Assembly (NCBI RefSeq): GCF_029478665.1
Contig: NZ_JARPQB010000047.1
Span: 43,332-82,640 of the forward strand
Source: Pseudomonas entomophila
GTDB lineage: Bacteria; Pseudomonadota; Gammaproteobacteria; Pseudomonadales; Pseudomonadaceae
Length of the DNA stretch: 39,309 bases
Direction: 5' to 3'
This document shows, one piece after another, positions 31,755 through 39,309 of the stretch. Under the pieces are notes generated by a model. The model saw only the letters and a program-made list of their open reading frames with translations, had not been told where the DNA came from and did no database searches. The position numbers and the translations under genes are program-made. Within the stretch, counting starts at the first letter, position 1; each line of letters opens with the position of its first letter.

Positions 31755-32698
31755 GGCTTGCTCCTCATCAGCAGCACGAGGAACAACACGCCGCCCACGC
31801 TGCCGGCGGTCATGCCGATGGGCACCTCGAAGGGGTAGATCAGCAAGCGCCCGACGATATCGCAGGCCAGCAGCAGCGAGGCGCCGCACAGGGCGACGAT
31901 GGGCAGGGTGCGTTGCAGGTTCTCGCCGTAATAGATCGCCACCAGGTTGGGGATCACCAGTCCGACGAAGGGGATGGCGCCCACGGTGATCACCGTGGCG
32001 GACACCGTCAGCGCCACCAGCAGCAGGCCCAGCGCGGTGTTGGCGGCGTAGTTCAGGCCCAGGCTGCTGGCCATGCCTTCACCCATGCCCAGCACGGTGA
32101 AGCGCTGGGCGAACAGGTAGGCCAGCGCCACGATGGGCAGGATCAGGTAGATGATTTCGTAGTTGCCCTGGACGATCTTGGAAAAGTCCCCCAGCAGCCA
32201 GCCCTGCATGCTCTGCAGGACGTTGTGCTGGAACGCGTAGAACTCGGCGATGGCGCTGAGCACGCTGCCGTACATCAGGCCGATCACCGGCACCAGCACG
32301 GTGTTCTTGAAGCGGATGCGGCGGATGATCGCCACGTACAGCAGGCTGCAGGCGAAGCAGAACACCAGGGCGACGCTCATCTTGGTGAAGGTGCCGGCGG
32401 CCGGCAGGGTGGTCAGGGCCACCAGGATGCCCAGCTTGGCTGCGTCCAGGCCACCGGAGGTGCCCGGCTCGACGAAGCGGTTGCGCACGATCTGCTGCAG
32501 GATCACCCCGCACACCGCCAGCCCCACGCCGGTCAGCACCAGGGCGGCCAGGCGTGGCAGGCGGCTGGCGGTCAAGGTCAGCCAGGCATCCTCGGAGACG
32601 TTCAGCAGGTCGCTCCAGGCCACCTGCTTGACCCCGACCATCAGCGACAGGCCGCACAGCACCACGAACAACAGGACAAGCGAGGCAATGCGCTTCAA
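31751..32698 (-). CDS. Ferric-siderophore ABC transporter permease (FecCD family), first
   Basis: The 315-aa permease has a typical FecCD N-terminus: one helix (IASLVLLFVVLCGLSLMVG), then SRLPRLAALVLTGVGLAVCG and QQIVRNRFVEPGTSGGLDAA. GMGEGMASSLGLN and VGAIPFVGLVIPNLV follow. I place the start at TTG 32698 because TTGA overlaps the exporter stop by 4 nt, in the same way as the other junctions, and the protein then begins MKRIASLV. The in-frame extension to 32737 lies within the exporter coding region. It forms a heterodimer with the next permease. Confidence 0.86.
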   Translation of the reverse strand: MKRIASLVLLFVVLCGLSLMVGVKQVAWSDLLNVSEDAWLTLTASRLPRLAALVLTGVGLAVCGVILQQIVRNRFVEPGTSGGLDAAKLGILVALTTLPAAGTFTKMSVALVFCFACSLLYVAIIRRIRFKNTVLVPVIGLMYGSVLSAIAEFYAFQHNVLQSMQGWLLGDFSKIVQGNYEIIYLILPIVALAYLFAQRFTVLGMGEGMASSLGLNYAANTALGLLLVALTVSATVITVGAIPFVGLVIPNLVAIYYGENLQRTLPIVALCGASLLLACDIVGRLLIYPFEVPIGMTAGSVGGVLFLVLLMRSKP

Positions 32699-34464
32699 GC
32701 AGTGCCCTCGCTGACCGGCTCCGCGGCGATGCGCCAACCCTTGGCCGCACGGCGCTGGGCCAGGAAGTGCGCGTACAGGCCGGGTGTTTCGCTCAGTTGC
32801 GCGGGCGTGCCCTGCTCGGCGATGCGGCCGTTGTCGAGCACCACGATGTGGTCGGCCATGGCCACCGTCGACAGCTGGTGGGCGATCACGATCAGCGTGC
32901 GTTTGCCGCGCAGGCGCGCCAGCGCTTCGGCGATCGCCGCCTGGTTCTCCACATCCAGTGCCGCGGTGGCTTCGTCCACCAGCAGGATCGGCGCGTCCTT
33001 GATCAGCGCCCGGGCGATGGAGATGCGCTGGCGCTCGCCGCCGGACAGCCGCGCGCCACCTTCGCCGACCGGCGTTTCCAGGCCTTGCGGCAGGCGTTCG
33101 ATGATCTCCAGCACGCCCGCCGCGCGCGCCGCCTCGAGCACCTCGGCGTCGGTGGCGTCGGCTTTGCCGATGCGGATGTTGTCGGCGATGCTGCCCTGGA
33201 ACAGATAGGCGTCCTGGAAGATCTGGCTGATCTGCGCCGCCAGTTGTCCGGCGGACATCTGCCGCACATCCACGCCGCCGACCTTGAGGCTGCCCTGGGT
33301 GACATCGAAAAAGCGCGCGATCAACCGCACCAGGGTGGTCTTGCCCGAACCGGAGGCACCGACCAGCGCCGTCATGCTGCCCGGGGCGATCGTCAAGCTG
33401 ACCTGACGCAGCACCTCAGGCTGGTCGTCGCTGTAGCGGAAGCTCACCCCGTCCAGCTCGACCCCGGCATGGCCTGGCGCGGTCGGCTGCTGCGCCTGTG
33501 GCAACGGCTTGACCGCGAACAGCTCGCGCAGCACCCCCAGCTGGCTGCGCGCGCCGCGCAACACCTCGCTGTAGCTGGCCACTTCCAGCAGCGGGTCGAT
33601 GAAGCGACTGACCAGCAACAGTGCCAGGACCACCGGAATCAACGCGCTGGCCGGCAAGCCGGCGCCCCACAGTTCGCCCAGCCACGCCACGCAGCCGACC
33701 AGCAGGGCGGCGAACGCGGCCTGCACCGTCCAGGTGTTGAACACCACCGACATCGCCGAAACCTGAATCAGGCGCTTGGCCGACTGCTGCTGGCGGGCGA
33801 TGGCCTGTTCGAGAAAACGTGTGCCGCCGTCGGCGCCATTGAAGGCGCGCAGCACCGACTGGGCCTGGGCGAACTCGACCATGCGCTGGCTGGTGCGCGC
33901 GGTGTCGGCGTGGAAGCGTTCGTCGGCGCGCTGGCCGACGCGCGCGGTCAGCGCGAACAGGCCGAACAGCAAGGGCAGGGTGAGCAGGGCGATCAGGCCC
34001 ACCTGCAGGTTCAGGACGAACAGTGCCACCACTACCACGAACGGCGTGATCACCCCGGTAATCAACGGCGTGAAGACATGGGCCGGCAACTGCGCCACGG
34101 TCATCATGCCTTGCGCGGTGACATGGTTCAGGCGCGCGGTGTTCTGGGCGTCGAACCAGCCGACCGGCAGCTGCGCGACGTGGTCGCCGAGGCGATGCCG
34201 GCCACCCTGGAGCACGGCAACGCCGACGCGGATGCCGGCCTTTTCGACCACACGGCGCAGCGCCCAGCACGCCAGCGAGGCGATCAGCAGCACGCCCAAC
34301 CAGCGCGTGGCACCCGGCACGTCGCCTGCCAGCAAGTGGCCGAGCACCGGCAGCACGCTGAGAATGGTCAACCCGCACAGCAGCCCGTAGACCAGCGCCT
34401 TGACGAGATAGCGATGCAGCACCGGGGCGTCATCGCCGAGCAGTTCGATCAGGGTCTTCAGCAT
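32695..34464 (-). CDS. Half-size ABC exporter, second of a pair
   Basis: The 589-aa protein fuses an N-terminal six-helix transmembrane domain (~15-300) to a C-terminal ATPase. Walker A is GASGSGKTT (369-377), the signature LSGGE is 473-477, and the D-loop region is ILLVDEATAALD. Adjacent to its paralogue it should form a heterodimeric exporter comparable to BarA/BarB of acinetobactin, for siderophore release. Export rather than import follows from the fused membrane and ATPase domains. ATG 34464 overlaps the stop of the upstream exporter by 7 nt; an earlier in-frame start at 34512 lies inside that gene. Confidence 0.88.
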   Translation of the reverse strand: MLKTLIELLGDDAPVLHRYLVKALVYGLLCGLTILSVLPVLGHLLAGDVPGATRWLGVLLIASLACWALRRVVEKAGIRVGVAVLQGGRHRLGDHVAQLPVGWFDAQNTARLNHVTAQGMMTVAQLPAHVFTPLITGVITPFVVVVALFVLNLQVGLIALLTLPLLFGLFALTARVGQRADERFHADTARTSQRMVEFAQAQSVLRAFNGADGGTRFLEQAIARQQQSAKRLIQVSAMSVVFNTWTVQAAFAALLVGCVAWLGELWGAGLPASALIPVVLALLLVSRFIDPLLEVASYSEVLRGARSQLGVLRELFAVKPLPQAQQPTAPGHAGVELDGVSFRYSDDQPEVLRQVSLTIAPGSMTALVGASGSGKTTLVRLIARFFDVTQGSLKVGGVDVRQMSAGQLAAQISQIFQDAYLFQGSIADNIRIGKADATDAEVLEAARAAGVLEIIERLPQGLETPVGEGGARLSGGERQRISIARALIKDAPILLVDEATAALDVENQAAIAEALARLRGKRTLIVIAHQLSTVAMADHIVVLDNGRIAEQGTPAQLSETPGLYAHFLAQRRAAKGWRIAAEPVSEGTA

Positions 34465-36260
34465 GGCGCCTGCTCCTGTTCCTTGGTCTGTTGGTAGCCG
34501 CCCAGCGTCCACAGGCGGGCGTAGTGACCGTTGCGCGCGAGCAACTGCGCGTGGTCGCCCTGCTCGAGGATGCGGCCGTTGTCGAGCACGATGATCTGGT
34601 CGGCGTGCATCACCGTGTCCAGGCGGTGGGCGATGACCAGCAGGGTGCGCTGGTAGGCGAAGCGCGACAGTGCCTGCTGGATCTGCACCTCGTTCTCGGC
34701 ATCGGCAGCGGCGGTGGCCTCGTCCAGTACCAGCACCGCCGGGTCGAGCAGCACGGCGCGGGCGATGCTTACCCGCTGCAGTTCGCCGCCGGAGAGCTGC
34801 ACGTCCTCACCGACCACCGAGTCGTAGCCGCGGGGCAGGGCAAGGATGCGCTGGTGGATATTGGCGGTGCGCGCCGCCTGTTCGATCTCTGCCTGAGTGG
34901 CCGAGGGCCGGCCCAGGGCGATGTTGTCGCGCAGGCTGGCATGGATCAGGCGCACCTCCTGCAGGACGAAACCGATATGCCGGTACAACTGGGCGGTGTC
35001 GAGCTGGCGCAGGTCGACGCCACCGAGGGTGATGCGCCCGTGGGTGGGGTCGAAGAAGCGCAGCAGCAGGCGCGCCAGGGTCGACTTGCCGGCCCCTGAG
35101 GCGCCGACAATGGCGGTGACGGTACCGGGTTCTAGGGTGAGGCTGATGTCGTCGAGCACCGCGGTGTCGCCGTCATAGCTGTAGCCCAGGTGTTCGAAGC
35201 GAATCTCGGCGTCTTTCGCCAGCGTCCGGCCATCGTGCGCCGGGGCGTCCAGCAGCGGCGTGCGCAGCAGGCCGTCCACCCGTTGCGCCGCGCTGGTGGC
35301 GGCATGCAGGTCGTGGGTGATGTAGCTCATCAACAGCAGTGGCGCGCACATGCCTGGCGCCACCAGGGCGAATGGCAGGATGTCCACCGGGTGAATCCAG
35401 CCCAGGTAGGTGAACAGGGTGCCGAAGGCCAGCACCACGCCCAGCACCGCCACCGGGGTGACCAGCGCATGGGCGTTGGCCATGGCGCTGACCAAGGGCC
35501 GGGTGAAGTCGGTGAAGGCCGCGGCGAAACCATCGATCGCCTCGCGGTAGCTGCCGTGGGCCTTGCCCTCGATACCGAAGGCCTTGACCACCGGGATGCC
35601 GTTGACGAACTCGACCACCGCGTTGTTGATGCGCCCCATGTGCGCGCCGAACGCTTGCATGTTGGCGCCGCTGGCCTTGGTGGCCCTGGACACGAACAGG
35701 AAGAACAGCGGGAACGGCAGCAGCGAGACGATCGCCATGCGCCAGTCCATGGCGAACAGGTAGAGCACCGTGGCCACCACCGCGCCCCAGGTGCGGCCGA
35801 GGGTGGTGTAGTAGTGCGCGGTGAGGCTGTGCAGGGTGTTCACATCGTCCTGCATCGCCTGCTTGACCTCGCCCGAGGCGCGGCTGGTGAACCAGCCCAG
35901 CGGCACCCTGGCCAGGCGCTGGGTGATGGCCAGGCGCAGCTGGCGGGTGATCCGGTTGTCGGCCAGGTGGGCGAAGGTCTCGCCCAGGGAGATCAGGAGC
36001 ATGCCGACGAACAGGGCGCCGAGGCTGAGGCCCAGCACTTGCCAGACGCTGGCCTGGATCTGCGCCCAGGGCGCGACGCTGTCGCCCTGGCCCAGCGCCA
36101 ACTGGCCAATATGGGCGACCCCGGCCAGGGGCACCAGGGTGAACATCGTGCCGACCGCCGCCAGGGTGCCGGCGACGATCAACCGCCCGCGGATCGGCCG
36201 CAGTACCTCGGACACCGGATTGGCGACGGTGTGCTCCTTGCTCGCATCGTTGGCGCTCAT
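34458..36260 (-). CDS. Half-size ABC exporter, first of a pair
   Basis: The 600-aa exporter half has six membrane helices (~27-315) and a complete nucleotide-binding domain: Walker A GASGAGKST (386-394), signature LSGGE (489-493), and VLVLDEATAAAD. It is the first gene of a six-gene overlapping run (exporter pair, permease pair, ATPase, binding protein). ATG 36260 follows AGGAGATG. The ECF sigma gene ends 139 nt upstream, with a REP sequence between, so it may share that transcript or have its own promoter. Partner and role are as for the next gene: probable siderophore export across the inner membrane. Confidence 0.9.
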   Translation of the reverse strand: MSANDASKEHTVANPVSEVLRPIRGRLIVAGTLAAVGTMFTLVPLAGVAHIGQLALGQGDSVAPWAQIQASVWQVLGLSLGALFVGMLLISLGETFAHLADNRITRQLRLAITQRLARVPLGWFTSRASGEVKQAMQDDVNTLHSLTAHYYTTLGRTWGAVVATVLYLFAMDWRMAIVSLLPFPLFFLFVSRATKASGANMQAFGAHMGRINNAVVEFVNGIPVVKAFGIEGKAHGSYREAIDGFAAAFTDFTRPLVSAMANAHALVTPVAVLGVVLAFGTLFTYLGWIHPVDILPFALVAPGMCAPLLLMSYITHDLHAATSAAQRVDGLLRTPLLDAPAHDGRTLAKDAEIRFEHLGYSYDGDTAVLDDISLTLEPGTVTAIVGASGAGKSTLARLLLRFFDPTHGRITLGGVDLRQLDTAQLYRHIGFVLQEVRLIHASLRDNIALGRPSATQAEIEQAARTANIHQRILALPRGYDSVVGEDVQLSGGELQRVSIARAVLLDPAVLVLDEATAAADAENEVQIQQALSRFAYQRTLLVIAHRLDTVMHADQIIVLDNGRILEQGDHAQLLARNGHYARLWTLGGYQQTKEQEQAPC

Positions 36261-36302
36261 TCCATCTCCTATGGAAGCAAACTTGACTCTTGCTGTGGCT
36301 GC

Positions 36303-36362
36303 TGTTCGCCGGCAAGCCGGCTCCTACAGGTTCGGCGCTGCTCTCGGTAGGAGCGAACAGCG
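36303..36362. repeat. REP sequence plus truncated inverted partner
   Basis: GTTCGCCGGCAAGCCGGCTC followed by CTACAG (36303-36329) is a full REP. Seventeen bp on, GGTAGGAGCGAACAGCG (36346-36362) is a truncated inverted REP lacking its hairpin core. This lies between the sigma gene and the exporter operon. Confidence 0.75.
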
Positions 36363-36399
36363 CGTGCATATATGTATTCCGAACGACCGCGAAAACCCC

Positions 36400-36927
36400 T
36401 CAATGCGATTCATTCAACAGCGCTGGCGAAAACGGTGAGCAACTGCGCAAGGCCGAGGCGATGTACTTCTCGACCGACGACACCGACACCTTCAGCTCAG
36501 CGGCGATATCGCGGTGGGCCATGCCGTTGAGCTTGTGCAGCAACAGCGCCTGGCGGCTGTTGGCGGATTGGCGTTGCAAGGCGGCATCGACCGCGACCAG
36601 TGCCTCCAGGGCCAGGGCGCGGACCTCCTCGGAAGGGGCCAGGGCTTCGTCACGCTGCATGAGTTCGTCGAGGTAGCGGGCCTCGAGCTGGCGCCGCCGG
36701 TACAGGTCGATCACCTTGCCATTGGCGATCTGCGCCAGGTAGCGGCGGCAGTCCTGCGCCGCAGGCACGCAGCCCTTGTTCAGCAGGAGGAGGCAGATGT
36801 CGTGGGCCAGGTCGGCGGCGTCGCAGGCATTGCCCAGCTTGCGCCGCAGCAGGTTGCACAGCCAGCCATGATGGTCGACATACAACTGTTCCAGTTGTTG
36901 TCGGAGTGCGAACGATCCCTTGTCCAC
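36400..36927 (-). CDS. ECF sigma factor, FecI-like iron-starvation type
   Basis: The 175-aa protein has sigma-2 (~12-80: LYVDHHGWLCNLLRRKLG, DAADLAHDICLLLL, YLAQIANGKVIDLYRRR) and sigma-4 (~105-165: HKLNGMAHRDIAAELKVSVS). The RDIAAELKVSVSSVEKYIA helix-turn-helix is typical of FecI/PvdS-like factors. GTG 36927 is preferred because GGAG lies 6 nt upstream; the longer TTG start at 36939 would consume that ribosome site. No FecR anti-sigma gene is adjacent and neither receptor in the window has an STN domain, so it is likely controlled at transcription by Fur, like PvdS. Its probable targets are the divergent NRPS gene and the transport operon; that is inference. Confidence 0.86.
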   Translation of the reverse strand: MDKGSFALRQQLEQLYVDHHGWLCNLLRRKLGNACDAADLAHDICLLLLNKGCVPAAQDCRRYLAQIANGKVIDLYRRRQLEARYLDELMQRDEALAPSEEVRALALEALVAVDAALQRQSANSRQALLLHKLNGMAHRDIAAELKVSVSSVEKYIASALRSCSPFSPALLNESH

Positions 36928-36964
36928 GAACTTCTCCAATACCGCACGAGCAAACAGATTTTTG

Positions 36965-36983
36965 ACTAATGATAATTACTACG
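36965..36983. promoter_or_regulatory. Fur-box-like site between the sigma and NRPS genes
   Basis: TAATGATAAT followed by TACTA matches 13 of 19 Fur consensus positions. It lies 38-56 nt upstream of the sigma-factor start and about 160 nt upstream of the divergent NRPS start. It is best placed to repress the sigma gene, which in turn could drive the rest of the locus. Confidence 0.72.
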
Positions 36984-37139
36984 ATTAGCATCGAAAGCAT
37001 ACGGTGTTGATCAGGCACATGCAACGCAGCCTGACGCCGTTGATCCAGTGCCCGGCATCGCCGGGCGCGACTCCAGGACCGAGGATCGGTCTGTCTGCCC
37101 GAATACGGGTTGTACTGTTTGACAAGGCGGAGCAATTCC

Positions 37140-39299
37140 ATGATGGAACTCAATTCAGGCGCGCAGTCCCAGCGACCTGTCAGCGAATTCGAAGAACATG
37201 CCTGGCTGCTGCAGCAGCAATTTCCCGAGCGGGTGCTCAAGCACTTCAGTGCATGGCGGCTGGGCGAGGATATCGACCTGGCCAGGCTGCAAGGGGCGAT
37301 CGCCACCGTGGTCGCCAGCCTGCCGGCGCTCAATGCCCGCTACCGCTTCAATGACGACGGTGAGGTGCAAAAGGTTCACGACAGTGACCCGCAGGCTTGC
37401 ATCGGTGAACTGACCGTTACCACCGATGCGCAAGCCAGCGAGCGGCTGCTGGCCTTGCAGGCGCAGCCCTGGGACGCCGAAAGCCAGGCGCCGCTGACGG
37501 CGCTGGTCATCCGTGGCGGGCAGGCGCCGATCCTGGCCTTCGTGTTGCACCAGGTGCTCGACCAGACCTGCCGCGAGGACGATCTCTACCGCTTGACCAT
37601 GGACGCCTACGCCGGGCGTCCGGTCGGTGCGCCACACCTGCCTTGGCTGCAGCGCCAGGCGGCAGGCGATCACCCCGACGCCGTGGCGGCCGCTGTGCCA
37701 GAGGGCAACGACGCTGACGTCGCCGGGCTCATTCTCGACGAGTTCCGCCGTGCCCTGGGCGTGGCGAACATGACGGCGCAGGACGACTTCTTCGACCTGG
37801 GCGGCCACTCGCTGCTGGCCACGCGGATCATCGGCAAGCTGTCGAGCAACCATGGTATCGAGGTGCGCTTCAACGACTTCTTCAGCGCGCCGACCGCCGC
37901 CGCGCTGGCCGCGCGTGCACAGGTGCAAGGGCACAAGGGGGGCGCGGCTACCGCCCAGCAAGACGATGTGCAACGAGCACCGTTCGCCCTGGCCCAGGCG
38001 TCCCTTGGGCGTGCCTACGCCGCGTTCGAGTTCGGCACCATCTTCAACCTGCCGTTCGCCATGACCTTCCTCGACCCGGTCGACGAGGCGGTGTTCGAGC
38101 AGGCGTTTTCCGACCTGGTGAAGCGCCACGCCAGCCTGCGCACCACCTTCCATTTCGAAGGCGACGAAGCCTGGCAGCAGTTGGTGCCGGTCAACCAGCT
38201 GGGCCAGTACCAGTGGTTCTGGTCCAGCCGTGAAAGTGCCGGGGCGAACCTGGCCAGCGAGGCCGGGCATCGTTTCGACCTGTCCCGTGAGCTGCCGATG
38301 CGCGTGCGCTTCTTCCGTGATCCGCACAGCCAGCAGCAGTCGCTGTCGTTGCTGGTCAACCACATGGCCATCGATGAGTGGTCGCTCAACGTGATGATGG
38401 AAGACCTGGCCCGCGCCTACCTCGCACGCGCCCAGGACCAGCTGCCACGCTGGGAAGCGGCCGTGCCGTCGTTCCATCAGTACGCGGTGAAGGAGCTGGC
38501 GCGCGGCATCAACCAGCAACACCTGGCCTACTGGACCGATATGCTGCGTGATGCCACGCGTGGCCTGGCCCTGCCGGCCATCGGTGAGCAGGGCAGCGCG
38601 GTCGTGGCCGAGGCGTCCACCCGCGCGCAGTGGTTCGAGATCAAGCCCGACCAGGCCATGGTCGACTTCCTGCACGGCTTCGCCCGGCAGAACGACTCGT
38701 CGCTGTTCGGGGTGATCTACACCGCCATCGCCCTGGCCCTGCACAAGGTCGGCAACCTCTCCGACCTGGTGATCGGCACTTCGGCCTCGGGGCGTACCGA
38801 CCCGGCTTACTACGAGACGGTCGGCTACTTCACCACCATGGTGGCGCACCGCGTGCAGTTCGAACCACGCCAGAACGTGGGTGCGCTGATCGAGGGCGTC
38901 AGCCGCCTGATCAACGACTCCATGGCCTATGCCGACGTGCCGATGGAGCATATCCAGCAGGCTTTGGGCATGGCTCCGGCGGACGGGTTGCTGTTCGACG
39001 TGTACGTGCAGATCCACGCCAACAACGCCTTGAATGGCGCCCTGGTCACGCCCGAGGCGGGGACCATTCGTTACCGGCAGATCGACCCGGAGAAGAATGA
39101 GTCGATGTTCGGCATCCAGTTCGAGATCATGGACAACATGATCGATGGCCAGCGCGTACTACGGCTGGTGGTCACCTACCGCACCGATCGCTACAGCGCG
39201 CAGCAGATGGCGCGGGTGACCGAGTCCATCGAGGGGGTGTTTGCCCTGTATGCCAGTGAGGGTGGGGCGGCGACGGCGGTCGAGGACGTGCGAGTTTAA
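37140..39299 (+). CDS. NRPS carrier/condensation protein (no adenylation domain)
   Basis: The 719-aa product has three parts. Residues ~10-175 resemble the N-lobe of a condensation domain, with a degenerate active motif (LHQVLDQTC). A peptidyl carrier domain spans ~190-265, with the phosphopantetheine Ser224 in DDFFDLGGHSLLATR. A full condensation domain covers ~280-705, with NHMAIDEWS (His408, Asp412) in place of HHxxxDGWS, plus GTSASGRTDPAYYETVGYFT. There is no adenylation or thioesterase domain. The layout fits the BasB/PmsG type of acinetobactin and pseudomonine assembly, where the condensation domain joins the acyl chain to a free amine such as N-hydroxyhistamine. That role is inferred from architecture and neighbours. 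ATG 37140 follows GGAG by 7 nt; a second in-frame ATG is at 37143. Confidence 0.85.
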   Translation: MMELNSGAQSQRPVSEFEEHAWLLQQQFPERVLKHFSAWRLGEDIDLARLQGAIATVVASLPALNARYRFNDDGEVQKVHDSDPQACIGELTVTTDAQASERLLALQAQPWDAESQAPLTALVIRGGQAPILAFVLHQVLDQTCREDDLYRLTMDAYAGRPVGAPHLPWLQRQAAGDHPDAVAAAVPEGNDADVAGLILDEFRRALGVANMTAQDDFFDLGGHSLLATRIIGKLSSNHGIEVRFNDFFSAPTAAALAARAQVQGHKGGAATAQQDDVQRAPFALAQASLGRAYAAFEFGTIFNLPFAMTFLDPVDEAVFEQAFSDLVKRHASLRTTFHFEGDEAWQQLVPVNQLGQYQWFWSSRESAGANLASEAGHRFDLSRELPMRVRFFRDPHSQQQSLSLLVNHMAIDEWSLNVMMEDLARAYLARAQDQLPRWEAAVPSFHQYAVKELARGINQQHLAYWTDMLRDATRGLALPAIGEQGSAVVAEASTRAQWFEIKPDQAMVDFLHGFARQNDSSLFGVIYTAIALALHKVGNLSDLVIGTSASGRTDPAYYETVGYFTTMVAHRVQFEPRQNVGALIEGVSRLINDSMAYADVPMEHIQQALGMAPADGLLFDVYVQIHANNALNGALVTPEAGTIRYRQIDPEKNESMFGIQFEIMDNMIDGQRVLRLVVTYRTDRYSAQQMARVTESIEGVFALYASEGGAATAVEDVRV

Positions 39300-39309
39300 G
39301 AACGCAGGG

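Noticed and set aside
36984..37139. PvdS-type iron-starvation promoter before the NRPS gene
   Set aside because: No TAAAT-N16-CGT match was found in this interval.

Overview
The window is high-GC DNA with Pseudomonas codon use and Pseudomonas putida-group REP elements (cores reading GTAGGAGC + GCCGGCTTTGCCGGCGA or GCGGATTCATCCGCGA). A TcC-type insecticidal toxin gene next to an acinetobactin/pseudomonine-like siderophore locus suggests P. entomophila or a close relative. That species call is inference; no rRNA or other marker gene is present.

Region 1 (1-11.8 kb, + strand) is a tightly packed run: the end of an unidentified gene, an asparagine-synthase-like protein, a Gfo/Idh/MocA oxidoreductase, a giant 2370-aa LamG-containing protein with no signal peptide, and two small companions (181 and 342 aa). 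I do not recognise the last three as a characterised system. The giant protein ends in a Ser/Thr-rich amphipathic region that looks like beta-pore-forming toxins. This run is the best candidate here for an undescribed system.

Region 2 (11.8-16.1 kb) holds a ~200-bp palindromic repeat element, an AtoE-type short-chain fatty acid transporter, a REP pair, and a FhuE-like ferric-siderophore receptor behind a Fur-box-like site. A second copy of the palindromic element, in opposite orientation, follows the receptor.

Region 3 (16.4-20.5 kb) has a leader with two interlocking inverted repeats, two small Pseudomonas-type proteins (the second DUF3077) and a TcC/Rhs toxin subunit. Its swapped, AT-richer C-terminus carries the LSGC Cys and a His 15 residues later, as in the CNF1 Rho-deamidase family.

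Region 4 (20.5-26.5 kb, - strand) contains a GNAT acetyltransferase, a PBP2 paralogue, a lower-GC pair that looks like a type III secretion chaperone plus effector, and an exported metallo-beta-lactamase-fold protein.

Region 5 (26.6-39.3 kb) is a siderophore locus. On the - strand lie an ECF sigma factor, two half-size ABC exporters, two FecCD-type permeases, an ATPase, a lipoprotein binding protein and an outer-membrane receptor. Consecutive genes from the first exporter to the binding protein overlap by 4 or 7 nt, so they are probably translationally coupled. Divergently, on the + strand, is an NRPS carrier/condensation protein without an adenylation domain. Fur-box-like sites lie in the sigma/NRPS intergenic region and before the receptor. 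The rest of the assembly line (aryl-acid activation, adenylation and cyclization) is presumably beyond the right edge.
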